Shown here piece after piece: positions 28,097-37,527 of a stretch of 64,000 nucleotides of DNA; position 1 is the stretch's first letter, and each line of letters starts with the position of its first letter. Below the pieces are notes generated by a model, which was not told where the DNA came from, did no database searches, and saw only the letters and a program-made list of their open reading frames with translations. The DNA comes from DATAZK01 sp965199805 (GTDB lineage Bacteria > Actinomycetota > Actinomycetes > Frankiales > Frankiaceae): the NCBI GenBank assembly GCA_965199805.1, contig CBDATO010000001.1, positions 496,001 through 560,000 on the forward strand. The letters are read 5' to 3'. The position numbers and the translations under genes were made by a program.

Positions 28097-29640
28097 GCGC
28101 GGTTGCCCGTCGGCAGGTAGCCGGTCGTGGTCCATTCGTCGGCGGCGCGCCGGGGCTCGGGCCGGGCGACCGTCCCGCCCGGACCGAGCCCGGGCGCCTG
28201 GGCCGGTCCCTCCACGGAGGGGTCCAGCGGGTCGGCCCAGAGCGCGGGGTCGGTGGGGGCGCGCCGGTCACGTTGCGACGGGATGGTGCCGTCCGGGGCG
28301 CTGCCGAGCAGGGCCGCGACGGCCCGCTCCAGCGCGTGCACCTCGTCGAGCAGCAGGCTCGACCACTCGGCGCTCTCCGCCGGCTCGGGTGAGGCGAGGA
28401 TGCGGCGGCTGATGTCGCGGACGACCTCGAGGCGGGGATCGCGGTCGGGGCCGGTGTCGGTGGCGGGAGCCAGCCACGCGGAGGCCTGCCGGGCCAGCGC
28501 GCGGGCGACGACGGTGTCGCGGCGGGAGAAAGACGCCCCGCCGGTCGGGCGCCGGGCGATGGCGAGCGCTCGCGGGCTCTGCTCGCCGCCGACGAAGAAC
28601 GCGCAGCACGGGCGCCCGTCGTCGGCGTCCAGGAAGAGGCCGCCGGAGGCCAGCAGCCGGCGTACCCACGGCGCATCCAGGGCGTGCAGGTCGGTGGCGG
28701 CGCGGGTGCCGCGGCCGCTCTCGTCACCGCAGTAGCGGACCAGGCCCTCGGGTCCGGACAGGAGCAGCTCGATGTCGGCGCCGCCGAGCATGCGGGCCAC
28801 CACGGTCATCAGCACGCTGACCGACTGGTCGACGGAGCGGCCGGCGAGCTGCTGCTGCTCGGCGGCGAGCGCGGCGAACAGGCGCGCCTCGGCACTGCGC
28901 CGCGCCTGCACCTCGTACGCGCTTGCCACCACCAGCCCGGGGACGACGAGACCGGCCAGCCCGAGCGGCGCGTGCAGCAGCAGCCAGCCGGCGAGCAGGC
29001 CGACCGCCCCGTTGCCGGCCGCCGTGAGCAGCGTGGCGGGCAGCCGCGGCAGCAGCTGGCTCGCGAAAGGACGGCGGGCGGTCAGCGCGACCCCGGCCGC
29101 CGCCATCACGTGACGCACGAGGACACCCAGCACGAACCCGGCGCAGGCGGACGGCACCGGACCCAGCCCGGCCCGGCGCAGCAGGTCGACGAGCGCCACC
29201 GCGGCCGCGATCTGCAGGAGTCCGGACGCGGCCGCGTACTCGAGGGGATGCAGGGCGCGCCGTTTCACCTGCCGCGCGGCGAGGAACCCGCCGACGGACA
29301 GCAGCGACGCGAGCCAGAGCCCCGGGCCCGGGCACACGTAGAGCAGCCCGGCGCCGACGAGGTCGAGTCCGCGCACCGGCCAGCGCAGCCGGCCGACGGG
29401 CAGCGAGACGTCGAGCAGGGCGCCCAGGACGACGACCGCGACGACGGCCGGCAGGTACCAGGGCGCCGCACCGAGCAGCCGCCCGTTCGCGGCAGGTACG
29501 CCGAGCAGGCCCGGACCCCAGGCCAGCACCACCGACGCGACGATGGCGCCGACGGTCAGCCAGCGCAGCGCCCGGGGGCCGCGCCGGGAGCGGCGGCGTA
29601 CCGGATGCGGGCGCACCGGGGCGGCAGGAGACCAGGCCAT
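28093..29640 (-). CDS. Polytopic membrane protein with GAF-like cytoplasmic domain, sensor partner
   Basis: A 515-residue protein with an Arg-rich start and about seven or eight hydrophobic helices within residues 25-240. A soluble part of about 270 residues follows whose layout (LAGRSVDQSVSVLMTVVARM, then beta-rich CCAFFVGGEQSPRALAIARR) resembles a GAF domain, and a Pro/Gly-rich tail ends it. No kinase motifs are present. Its stop overlaps the kinase start, so the two are made together and probably act as a split sensor. The ATG at 29638-29640 follows GGAAGG and is preferred over an in-frame GTG 13 codons upstream. Confidence 0.65.
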   Translation of the reverse strand: MAWSPAAPVRPHPVRRRSRRGPRALRWLTVGAIVASVVLAWGPGLLGVPAANGRLLGAAPWYLPAVVAVVVLGALLDVSLPVGRLRWPVRGLDLVGAGLLYVCPGPGLWLASLLSVGGFLAARQVKRRALHPLEYAAASGLLQIAAAVALVDLLRRAGLGPVPSACAGFVLGVLVRHVMAAAGVALTARRPFASQLLPRLPATLLTAAGNGAVGLLAGWLLLHAPLGLAGLVVPGLVVASAYEVQARRSAEARLFAALAAEQQQLAGRSVDQSVSVLMTVVARMLGGADIELLLSGPEGLVRYCGDESGRGTRAATDLHALDAPWVRRLLASGGLFLDADDGRPCCAFFVGGEQSPRALAIARRPTGGASFSRRDTVVARALARQASAWLAPATDTGPDRDPRLEVVRDISRRILASPEPAESAEWSSLLLDEVHALERAVAALLGSAPDGTIPSQRDRRAPTDPALWADPLDPSVEGPAQAPGLGPGGTVARPEPRRAADEWTTTGYLPTGNRA

Positions 29641-29946
29641 GGGCACCTTCCCGGATCGGCTGTCGAGGGTCGTTCTCACCCGGATGAGAGCTCAGCGCTC
29701 GCCGACCCCATCCGAAGGGCCAGCAGGATGCCCGCCGTAGTCCTCGGCAGCCCGGCCCTGCAGCTTGCGCCTTGGGCCGGACGGAGCAGTCAGGATCACC
29801 CGTTCGGAGCACGCGCTACAGACCACCGCCCGACCGGCCGAAGCACTTCCTGAGACCGAACGGGCCGGCCCGCAAAGCCACCCGTACGGCACGGAAGACG
29901 CCACGCAGACGGACGAAGTCCCCTTCCGGGGATCCTTGGAGGAACG
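29641..29946. other. Divergent control region of the two-component genes
   Basis: This 306-bp stretch separates the leftward sensor genes from the rightward response regulator. It contains CCGTTCGG (29800-29807) and its inverse complement CCGAACGG (29856-29863), a possible pair of operator half-sites. A short TCCCC-TTCC-GGGGA palindrome lies just before the GGAGGA ribosome site of the regulator gene. No convincing promoter hexamers and no open frame with coding character were seen. Confidence 0.4.
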
Positions 29947-30654
29947 GTGACCACGCAGACCCCCCGCAACGTCGATGCCCGGGCCCTACCGGCTCAGCAC
30001 GACCGCGCGTCGCGTCCCGGCGGTGGCTTTCGCGCGATGGTGGTCGACGACCACCCCCTGATGCGCGAGTCGATGGTGGCCCGGCTGCGGGCGATGGGCG
30101 CCTCCGAGGTGGTCGAGGCCGCCACCATCGCCGAGGCCCGGGCCCGGGCGCGCAACGGACCGATGGACCTCGCCGTGCTCGACCTCGGCCTGCCCGACGG
30201 CAACGGCCTGGACCTGGTCGCCCACCTACGTGAGCGCGGCTGGCCCCGGCTGGTCGTGCTGTCCGCGGCCGACGACCCGTACTCGGTGCGCGCGGCCTTC
30301 GTCGCCGGCGCCCACGGCTACCTGCTCAAGAACGCCTCCTCCATGATCGTCACCGACGGCGTACGCCGGGTGCTGCAGGGCGGGGTCTACGCGGACCCGT
30401 CGGTGGCCCCGCTGCTCGCCGCCGGCCTGCGCGGCACCGGCAACGCCGAGGGGCTCGCCGCCGAGCTCTCCGGCCGCGAGATCGAGGTGCTGCGCCTCGT
30501 CGCCGACGGCAAGTCCAACAAGGAGATCGGCGACCTGCTCGGCCTCTCCGCCCTCACCGTCAAGAGCCATCTCGCCCGCATCGCCCGCAAGCTGGGCACC
30601 GGCGACCGGGCCGAAATGGTCGCCCTGGCCATGCGTGCCGGAGTCATTCGCTGA
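29947..30654 (+). CDS. NarL/FixJ-family response regulator
   Basis: The 235-residue product has a receiver domain (about residues 28-150) with acidic residues VDDHP at 33-37, phospho-acceptor Asp79 in VLDLGLPDG, and Lys in YLLKNAS. A LuxR-type helix-turn-helix follows (LSGREIEVLRLVADGKSNKE to LTVKSHLARIARKL). GTG at 29947 follows GGAGGA. It is divergent from the HisKA_3 kinase pair and is its natural partner. The N-terminal 27 residues are a disordered extension. Regulated genes are unknown. Confidence 0.9.
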   Translation: MTTQTPRNVDARALPAQHDRASRPGGGFRAMVVDDHPLMRESMVARLRAMGASEVVEAATIAEARARARNGPMDLAVLDLGLPDGNGLDLVAHLRERGWPRLVVLSAADDPYSVRAAFVAGAHGYLLKNASSMIVTDGVRRVLQGGVYADPSVAPLLAAGLRGTGNAEGLAAELSGREIEVLRLVADGKSNKEIGDLLGLSALTVKSHLARIARKLGTGDRAEMVALAMRAGVIR

Positions 30655-30721
30655 CATCGGGTGACGTCCGTGGGGATGGCGAGGCCGCTTTGACCCGGCC
30701 CGAGTCGTAGATTCGATCCCT

Positions 30722-32068
30722 GTGACGAGTGCGGAGCCGGACCAGGGCGCGACCCGGCCGCCGTCGACGTCGGTCCTCCTGCTGGAGCCTGCCGAAGGTG
30801 TGCCCGACGTGGTCGCCGACGACATCGCCCTGTCGGCCGCCGTGGAGCAGCTGGCCGCCGGGTCGGGCCCGGTCGCCGTCGACGCCGAGCGGGCCTCGGG
30901 CTACCGCTACGGCCAGGCCGCGTACCTCATCCAGCTGCGCCGGGCCGGAAGCGGCACGATCCTCGTCGACCCGGTGCCGTTCGCCGACCTGCTGCGGATC
31001 CAGCGGGTCATCGGCGACGCGGAGTGGATCCTGCACGCCGCGCACCAGGACCTGCCCTGCCTCGCCGAGCTGGGGCTGCGCCCGACCCGGCTGTTCGACA
31101 CCGAGCTCGCCGCCCGCCTCGCCGGCATGGAACGCGTCGGACTGGCCAGCGTCGTCGACGTCCTGCTCGGCTACACGCTGGAGAAGGGCCACTCCGCCGC
31201 GGACTGGTCCACCCGGCCGCTGCCCGCCGACTGGCTGCGCTACGCCGCGCTCGACGTGGAGCTGCTGATCGAGCTGCGCGACGTCATGGAGGCCGAGCTG
31301 GCCCGCCAGGGCAAGCTGGAATGGGCGCACGAGGAGTTCGCCGCGGCGATCACCGCGCCGCCGAAGCCGCCGCACCCCGAGCCGTGGCGGCGCACCAGCG
31401 GCATCCACCGGCTGCGCAACCGGCGCCAGCTCGCCGTCGTGCGCGCCCTTTGGTACGCCCGCGACGCCCGGGCCCGCGAACGTGACGTCTCCCCCGGCCG
31501 GGTGCTCCCCGACTCGGCGATCCTCTCCGCAGCGATGACTGCACCCAAGACGCGCGCCGAGCTCGCCGCCCTGCCCGTCTTCTCCGGACCACGGATGCGC
31601 CGCACGATCGACCTGTGGTGGTCCGCCATCACGACCGCGACCACTCTGCCGGACGCCGAGCTGCCCGAGCCCGCGCCGAGCACCGGCCTGCCCCCCGCCG
31701 GCCGCTGGGCAGACCGCAACCCGGATGCGGCCGCGCGTCTCGCGGCCGTGCGCTGGGTGCTCCAGGAGCTGGCCGCAACCCACCGGCTGCCGGTGGAGAA
31801 CCTGCTCGAGCCGGCCATCCAGCGCCGCCTCGCCTGGACCCCGCCCGAGCCGATCGGGCGCGCCGAGGTCGTCGGCGCCATGCAGGACGCCGGAGCCCGG
31901 GCGTGGCAGATCGACCTCTGCGCCGACATCGTCACCGCAGCGCTCGTCGACCCGGAGCCGTACGCGGCCCTCGCGGCACAGCACGCCAAGGAAGAGGCGG
32001 CGCGCGCCGAGGCCGCCAAGACCCAGCAGGCAGCGCTCGCGGCCGCGGAGCTCGCAGCAACAGAATAA
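30722..32068 (+). CDS. rnd: Ribonuclease D-like 3'-5' exoribonuclease with HRDC domains
   Basis: RNase D is a DEDDy exonuclease acting on tRNA 3' ends and other small RNAs. The 448-residue protein carries the DxE motif in VAVDAERASG, the ILHAAHQDLPCL motif, and Tyr-x3-Asp in YAALDVELL. An HRDC region follows from about residue 215 (NRRQLAVVRALWYARD), then a C-terminal extension ending in an Ala/Glu-rich helix. The second position of the usual DTE is Ala. GTG at 30722 has no Shine-Dalgarno but a -10-like TAGATT lies 8 bp upstream, suggesting a leaderless mRNA. Downstream of DUF3000 as in other actinobacteria. Confidence 0.9.
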   Translation: MTSAEPDQGATRPPSTSVLLLEPAEGVPDVVADDIALSAAVEQLAAGSGPVAVDAERASGYRYGQAAYLIQLRRAGSGTILVDPVPFADLLRIQRVIGDAEWILHAAHQDLPCLAELGLRPTRLFDTELAARLAGMERVGLASVVDVLLGYTLEKGHSAADWSTRPLPADWLRYAALDVELLIELRDVMEAELARQGKLEWAHEEFAAAITAPPKPPHPEPWRRTSGIHRLRNRRQLAVVRALWYARDARARERDVSPGRVLPDSAILSAAMTAPKTRAELAALPVFSGPRMRRTIDLWWSAITTATTLPDAELPEPAPSTGLPPAGRWADRNPDAAARLAAVRWVLQELAATHRLPVENLLEPAIQRRLAWTPPEPIGRAEVVGAMQDAGARAWQIDLCADIVTAALVDPEPYAALAAQHAKEEAARAEAAKTQQAALAAAELAATE

Positions 32069-32073
32069 GAAAT

Positions 32074-32123
32074 AGGCAGGTGCCCGAGACAATTCCCCGC
32101 CAGAACGTCTCGAGCACCCGCCT
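32074..32123 (+). terminator. Terminator hairpin after RNase D
   Basis: Two 17-nt arms, 32074-32090 and 32107-32123, pair with two mismatches around a 16-nt loop, 6 bp after the RNase D stop. Only a short TTT follows, as is common in high-GC actinobacterial terminators. Confidence 0.6.
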
Positions 32124-32208
32124 GATTTACGTATCGGCGGTCGGTCCCGCTCCTGACGCGGCCAAATGGGTGAAACCTGTGGCCGAGCTGTCAGGCGGGC
32201 CGACGGCA

Positions 32209-32343
32209 ACAAGCAATGGGATGTCGCCGAGCGGCCGGGGTTCCTTTTGTCGACGACAAGCAATCCGGTGTCCAGGCTGGACACCGGATTGCTTGTCGTC
32301 GCGAAAACCGATGCCGGCCTCCTGGTGACACCGGATTGCTTGT
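32209..32343. repeat. Compound palindromic repeat with four 17-bp units
   Basis: The core is a perfect palindrome: 25-bp arms 32251-32275 and 32277-32301 around one base. Each half holds two direct copies of a 17-bp unit GACACCGGATTGCTTGT. On the plus strand they lie at 32280-32296 and 32327-32343; on the minus strand at 32256-32272 and, with four mismatches, at 32209-32225. Within each half the units are exactly 47 bp apart, so the whole element is symmetrical about 32276. It lies between the RNase D terminator and the coxG stop and overlaps no recognised gene. It looks like a REP/BIME- or MITE-like intergenic element. Confidence 0.8.
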
Positions 32344-32352
32344 GGGGCGGGG

Positions 32353-33171
32353 CTACTTGCGACGGCCGCCGAGGAGCAGCCCGACCAGCAGCCCGACCGC
32401 GGCGGCGATGCCGACCGGGACGAACCGCTTGGCGAGCGGCGCACCGGCGACATCGAGCAGGTCGATCGCCTCGGCGCTGCGCCGGGGCTGAGCCGGGGTC
32501 GGGGTCGGGGTCGTGGCTGTGGTCGCGGCCGGGGCAGGCTTCGGCGCGGGTGCCGGCGGCGGGGTCGGGGCGGAACCGGTCGTTGCTGCCGCACCGGACG
32601 CCGACGCGGAGTCCGAGGTCGACGTCGGGTCGGCAGGTGCGGCCGAGGGCGTCTCGTCGGCGAGGCTGGTGATCACGTCTGGGTGGCTGCCGGCAGCGTC
32701 GTCGGCGGGGGCGTCGGCGGTCGGGGTGCCCGAGCGGATCTCCTCGGCGAGCGCGTCGGCGAACTGCGTGATGACCTTGCCGGCCACCTCGCCGATGACG
32801 CCGCGGCCGAACTGGGCGGGCTTGCCGGTGATCGCGAGGTCGGTGAGCACGTCGACCCGGGTGCCGTCGCCGTCCGGGGTGAGCGTGCAGGTGATCTTCG
32901 CGTTGGCGGTGCCGCTGCCGCGGGTCTCGCGGCCCTTCGCGTCGATGACGACCTTGCGGGCGGCCTCGTCCTTGTCGACGAAGGCGGCCGTGCCCTTGTA
33001 CGTCATCGCGATCGGCCCGACCTTGACCTTGACCGTGCCCGCGAACGAGTCACCGTCGTGGCTGGTCAGCGTGGCACCCGGCATGCAGGGCGCAACGCGC
33101 TCGACGTCCAGCAGGGTCTTCCAGGCCTCTTCCGGCCCGGCCGGCACCACGAAGGAATTCTCTAGCTGCAC
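32353..33171 (-). CDS. coxG: CoxG-like SRPBCC family protein with C-terminal membrane anchor
   Basis: CoxG proteins accompany aerobic CO dehydrogenase and related molybdenum hydroxylases; in carboxydotrophs CoxG helps place the enzyme at the membrane. The 272-residue product has the SRPBCC/CoxG fold at about residues 1-150 (MQLENSFVVPAGPEEAWKTL, ERVAPCMPGATL, GRGVIGEVAGKVITQFADAL). A Pro/Ala/Thr-rich linker and one terminal membrane helix (VGIAAAVGLLVGLLLGG) follow. The GTG start overlaps the upstream gene by 10 bp. It is last in the leftward accessory operon. Confidence 0.87.
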   Translation of the reverse strand: MQLENSFVVPAGPEEAWKTLLDVERVAPCMPGATLTSHDGDSFAGTVKVKVGPIAMTYKGTAAFVDKDEAARKVVIDAKGRETRGSGTANAKITCTLTPDGDGTRVDVLTDLAITGKPAQFGRGVIGEVAGKVITQFADALAEEIRSGTPTADAPADDAAGSHPDVITSLADETPSAAPADPTSTSDSASASGAAATTGSAPTPPPAPAPKPAPAATTATTPTPTPAQPRRSAEAIDLLDVAGAPLAKRFVPVGIAAAVGLLVGLLLGGRRK

Positions 33172-33758
33172 AGTCGCTCCCAGCGCGTGAGGTCATCAGG
33201 GTCGTCCAGATCGGCCGGATCGGCCACGTCATCGCAGGCTACGGGCACCACGCGTTCCGGATGGGACCGGAGCCAGTGCCGCGCCCCAGCGTCACCGCTC
33301 ACGTACGCAGCGACCTCGTCCAGCAGGGTCTTGTCGAAGAGGACGGGCGTCCGCAACTGCCCGCCAAAGGTCGCGGCGACGGCCATGCCGGGTCGGTATG
33401 CGTCGATGAGCCGCCGGACGGCTTCGGCCGTGATGCCGGGTTGGTCGACCAGCGTGACGAGAGCCGGCCGGCCGTCGGCTGCCTGCAGCCCCACTTGCAA
33501 CGACGACGCCATGCCGGTACGCCAGTCCCGGTTGTGGACGAAGCCCATCGCTCCTGCGTACCAACCGTCGGGGGTCGCACTCGCTCCGAGTACCGCGATG
33601 ACCGGCAGGCAGCCGGCGTCGAAGAGCGTGCCCATCGCCCGGTCGAGCAGCGTCACACCACCGACGACCACGGTCGCTTTGGGCTGTCCCAGCCGACTTC
33701 CGGCCCCGGCAGCGAGCACGATGCCGACCGGACGTACCCGCTGACGGAGGTACTTCAC
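33162..33758 (-). CDS. MocA/MobA-like molybdopterin nucleotidyltransferase
   Basis: The 198-residue product has the NTP-binding start IVLAAGAGSRLGQPKATV, the metal-binding Asp in LVDQPGITAEAV, and the GDAGARHWL segment of the MocA family. MocA attaches CMP to molybdopterin, giving the cofactor form used by xanthine dehydrogenase and CO dehydrogenase family enzymes. The GTG at 33756-33758 overlaps the xdhC stop as GTGA, which decides the start. Context with XdhC and Cox proteins supports cytidylyl transfer for a molybdenum hydroxylase; guanylyl transfer (MobA) is less likely. Confidence 0.82.
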   Translation of the reverse strand: MKYLRQRVRPVGIVLAAGAGSRLGQPKATVVVGGVTLLDRAMGTLFDAGCLPVIAVLGASATPDGWYAGAMGFVHNRDWRTGMASSLQVGLQAADGRPALVTLVDQPGITAEAVRRLIDAYRPGMAVAATFGGQLRTPVLFDKTLLDEVAAYVSGDAGARHWLRSHPERVVPVACDDVADPADLDDPDDLTRWERLCS

Positions 33759-34955
33759 CCGACCGGTTCCACGAGCGCAGGCGCCCGGTCCGGATCGACG
33801 TCGACGTGGATCGGCCCGCTGGTGGCGAGCAGCGGCCGGCCGGAGCCGCCCCACCGGGCGTGGATGATCTCCGCGGCGATGGAGACGGCGGTCTCCTCAG
33901 GTGTACGCGCGCCGATGTCGAGGCCGATCGGCGAGTGCAGGTGGGCCAGCTCCTCGGGCGTCAGGCCGCGCTCGCGGAGCCGGTCGAGCCGCTCGGCGTG
34001 CGTACGCCGGCTGCCCATCGCCCCGACGTAGCCGGCGGGGGCGCGCAGCGCGACCTCGAGCAACGGCACGTCGAACTTCGGGTCGTGGGTGAGCACGCAG
34101 ATGACCGTGCGCTCGTCGACGGAGCCGGCCGCGACCGCGCGGGCCAGGTAGCGGTGCGGCCATTCCACGACGACCTCGTGCGCGTCGGGGAAGCGCTGCT
34201 CGGTGGCGAAGACGGGTCGCGCGTCGCAGACGGTCACGCGGTAGCCGAGGAAGACGCCGATCCGCGCGACGGCGGCGGCGAAGTCGATGGCGCCGAAGAC
34301 GAGCATGCGCGGCGGCGGCGCGTACGAGGCGACGAAGACGGTGACCTCGTCGTGCCGGCGTTCACCGCGGGAGCCGTAGTGCCGCTGGGCGGTGCGGCCG
34401 GCCGACAGCAGGCCGCGGGCGTCGTCCAGCACGGCGGCGTCCAGCCCCGCGCTGCCGAGCGAGCCCGCCGCGGTGGCGTCGCGCACGTGCAGCCGGGCCC
34501 CGACCTGCACGTCGATGCCGTCGGCCTGCTCGGGGAACGGCGGCGGGCTGACGGCGAGCACCTGCGCGACGGAGACGGGCCGGCCGGCCTGCACATCGTC
34601 CAGCAGCTGCCCGAAGTCGGGGGTGCGGACGTGGTCGATGCGCTCGACCAGCAGGCTGATCTGGCCGCCGCAGGTGAGCCCGACGGCGACCGCGGTGTCG
34701 TCGCTGTAGCCAAAGGTCGTGAGCTGGGCAGCGGGCACGTCGTGGTCGGTGCCGCCGCGCTCGAGCACCTCGGTGGCGAGCTCGTACACGGCCCCCTCCA
34801 CGCAGCCGCCGGAGACGCTGCCGACCACGGTGCCGTCCGGGCCGACCGCCATCGCCGCACCGGGCGCGCGGGGCGCCGAGCGGCTGACGCCGACCACGGT
34901 GGCCAGGCCGAACGGCTCGCCCGCCTCCCACCAGGTCCGCAGCTGCGCCGCGATG

Positions 34956-34963
<8 letters not shown>
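33755..34963 (-). CDS. xdhC: XdhC/CoxI family molybdenum hydroxylase maturation protein
   Basis: XdhC-type proteins bind molybdenum cofactor, help its sulfuration and insert it into xanthine dehydrogenase or CO dehydrogenase apoenzymes. The 402-residue product contains the N-terminal XdhC/CoxI domain (VGVSRSAPRAPGAAMAVGPD, SVSGGCVEGAV) and a C-terminal Rossmann-like domain (MLVFGAIDFAAAVARIG; VLTHDPKFDVPLLEVALRA; YVGAMGSRRTHAERLDRL). The latter's glycine-rich loop reads FGAIDFA instead of the usual GAGxxA. The ATG overlaps the coxE stop by 8 bp. Intact length for a two-domain form. Confidence 0.91.
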
Positions 34964-36113
<1,150 letters not shown>

Positions 36114-36118
36114 GCCGC

Positions 36119-37042
36119 TCAGGCCCGTGCGCGGGCGGCGAGCAGCTGCGAGAGGTCCATCTGCTCGGCCTGCTCGATGTCCTCGCGGTACTTCAGGACG
36201 GCGCCGAGTGTGGCGGCGGCCGTCTGCGGGTCCAGCTCGTCGGCGCCGAGCACGAGCAGCGCCCGGGCCCAGTCCAGCGTCTCGGCGACCCCCGGTGGCT
36301 TCACCAGGTCGGCGTCGCGCAGCACCCCGGCCGCGCCGGCCACCTGACGGGCGAGGCGCTCGCTCACCTGCGGCAGTCGCGTGCGCAGGATGGCCACCTC
36401 CTGCTCCAGGTCGGGGTGGGCGACCCAGTGGTAGAAGCAGCGCCGCTTGAGGGCGTCGTGCAGCTCGCGGGTGCGGTTCGACGTGAGCACGACCAGCGGC
36501 GGGGTCTGCGCCCGGATGGTGCCGAGCTCGGGGATGGTGACCGCGTACTCGCTGAGCAGCTCGAGCAGGAACGCCTCGAACTCGTCGTCGGCCCGGTCGA
36601 CCTCGTCCACGAGGAGCACGCTCGGGGTGGTCTCCAGCGCCTGCAGCAGCGGCCGGGCGAGCAGGAAGCGCCGGGTGTAGAGCTCGCCCTCCAGGTCGCC
36701 GACGTCACCCGCCGCGCCGGCCGCCTCCGCGGCGCGCAGGTGGAGCAGCTGGCGGGGGAAGTCCCAGTCGTACAGCGCCTGGCTGACGTCGATGCCCTCG
36801 TAGCACTGCAGCCGGATGAGCGGCGCGTCCAGCACCTCGGCCAAGGCGACGGCGAGCGACGTCTTGCCGGTGCCGGCCTCCCCCTCGAGCAGCAGCGGGC
36901 GCTGCATGGCGAGCGCGAGGTAGCCCGCGGTCGCGAGCCCTTCGCCGGCGAGGTAGCCGAGCGCCGCCAGACGCTCGGCGAGCTCCGCCGGGCTGCCGAA
37001 CGGACGGTCGGTGGGGTCGGGGCTCACGATTTCAGTCTGCAT
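36119..37042 (-). CDS. coxD: CoxD-like MoxR family AAA+ ATPase
   Basis: A 307-residue chaperone-type ATPase with Walker A GEAGTGKT at residues 54-61, Walker B LLVDEVDRAD, sensor 1 in VLTSNRTREL, and CFYHWVAHPD typical of the CoxD group. It pairs with the VWA protein downstream to form a MoxR/CoxE-type activation complex for a metalloenzyme. The ATG at 37040-37042 is used; a GTG at 37025-37027 is an alternative. It is the first gene of the leftward operon, and its start is only 17 bp from the divergent mftA start. Confidence 0.9.
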   Translation of the reverse strand: MQTEIVSPDPTDRPFGSPAELAERLAALGYLAGEGLATAGYLALAMQRPLLLEGEAGTGKTSLAVALAEVLDAPLIRLQCYEGIDVSQALYDWDFPRQLLHLRAAEAAGAAGDVGDLEGELYTRRFLLARPLLQALETTPSVLLVDEVDRADDEFEAFLLELLSEYAVTIPELGTIRAQTPPLVVLTSNRTRELHDALKRRCFYHWVAHPDLEQEVAILRTRLPQVSERLARQVAGAAGVLRDADLVKPPGVAETLDWARALLVLGADELDPQTAAATLGAVLKYREDIEQAEQMDLSQLLAARARA

Positions 37043-37059
37043 GTGCGAGTCTGTGTGGC

Positions 37060-37191
37060 ATGACTCCTGCGCTGACGCTGCCTGCACCGCCGGTCGAGAT
37101 CACTGACGAAGCCCTGCTCGAGGGCGACATGCTGATCGAGGAGAGCCTCGTCGAGGAGGTCTCCATCGACGGCATGTGCGGCGTCTACTAA
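37060..37191 (+). CDS. mftA: Mycofactocin precursor peptide MftA
   Basis: MftA is the ribosomal precursor whose last two residues, Val and Tyr, are cross-linked to form the core of the redox cofactor mycofactocin. The 43-residue peptide starts MTPALTLPAPPVEITDEALL and ends LVEEVSIDGMCGVY, where IDGMCGVY is the family's invariant C-terminus. The N-terminal leader is longer than in mycobacterial MftA (about 30 residues). The ATG at 37060 has no obvious ribosome site, so a leaderless transcript is possible. It is followed after 45 bp by mftB. Confidence 0.95.
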   Translation: MTPALTLPAPPVEITDEALLEGDMLIEESLVEEVSIDGMCGVY

Positions 37192-37236
37192 GCCGCCCTC
37201 CCGTCACCCACAGCACTCAAAAGACTTACAAGCCCC

Positions 37237-37527
37237 ATGGCTGAGCCGTTCGACCTGGAGAAGCGCTGGCAGCTCTCCTCCAGCGTGGCGCTACGCCCCG
37301 AGTCGTTCGGGGCGCTCGCCTACCACTTCGGCAACCGCCGGCTCACGTTCCTGAAGAGCCCGATGCTGGTCACAGTCGTGAAGTCGCTGGCCGATCAGCC
37401 GAGCGCCCGCGCTGCCGTGCTGGCCGCGGGGGTCAGCGAAGCCCAGCTGCCGCAGTACGAGCGCGCCCTTGCGACGCTCGCCGAAGCACAGGTCGTACAG
37501 GTCATGGAGGACAGCGAATGCGTCTGA
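37237..37527 (+). CDS. mftB: Mycofactocin peptide chaperone MftB (RRE protein)
   Basis: MftB is a small RiPP-recognition-element protein that binds the MftA leader and presents the peptide to MftC. The 96-residue product has the family stretch WQLSSSVALRPESFGALAYH and RRLTFLKSP, with length matching the family. It overlaps the mftC start by 10 bp, indicating coupled translation of these two partner proteins. No strong ribosome site precedes the ATG. Confidence 0.93.
   Translation: MAEPFDLEKRWQLSSSVALRPESFGALAYHFGNRRLTFLKSPMLVTVVKSLADQPSARAAVLAAGVSEAQLPQYERALATLAEAQVVQVMEDSECV

Noticed and set aside
30690..30713. Full sigma-70 promoter (TTGACC and TAGATT) before the RNase D gene
   Set aside because: The two hexamers are only 12 bp apart, too close for a standard promoter; only the -10-like element is mentioned, as support for a leaderless start.
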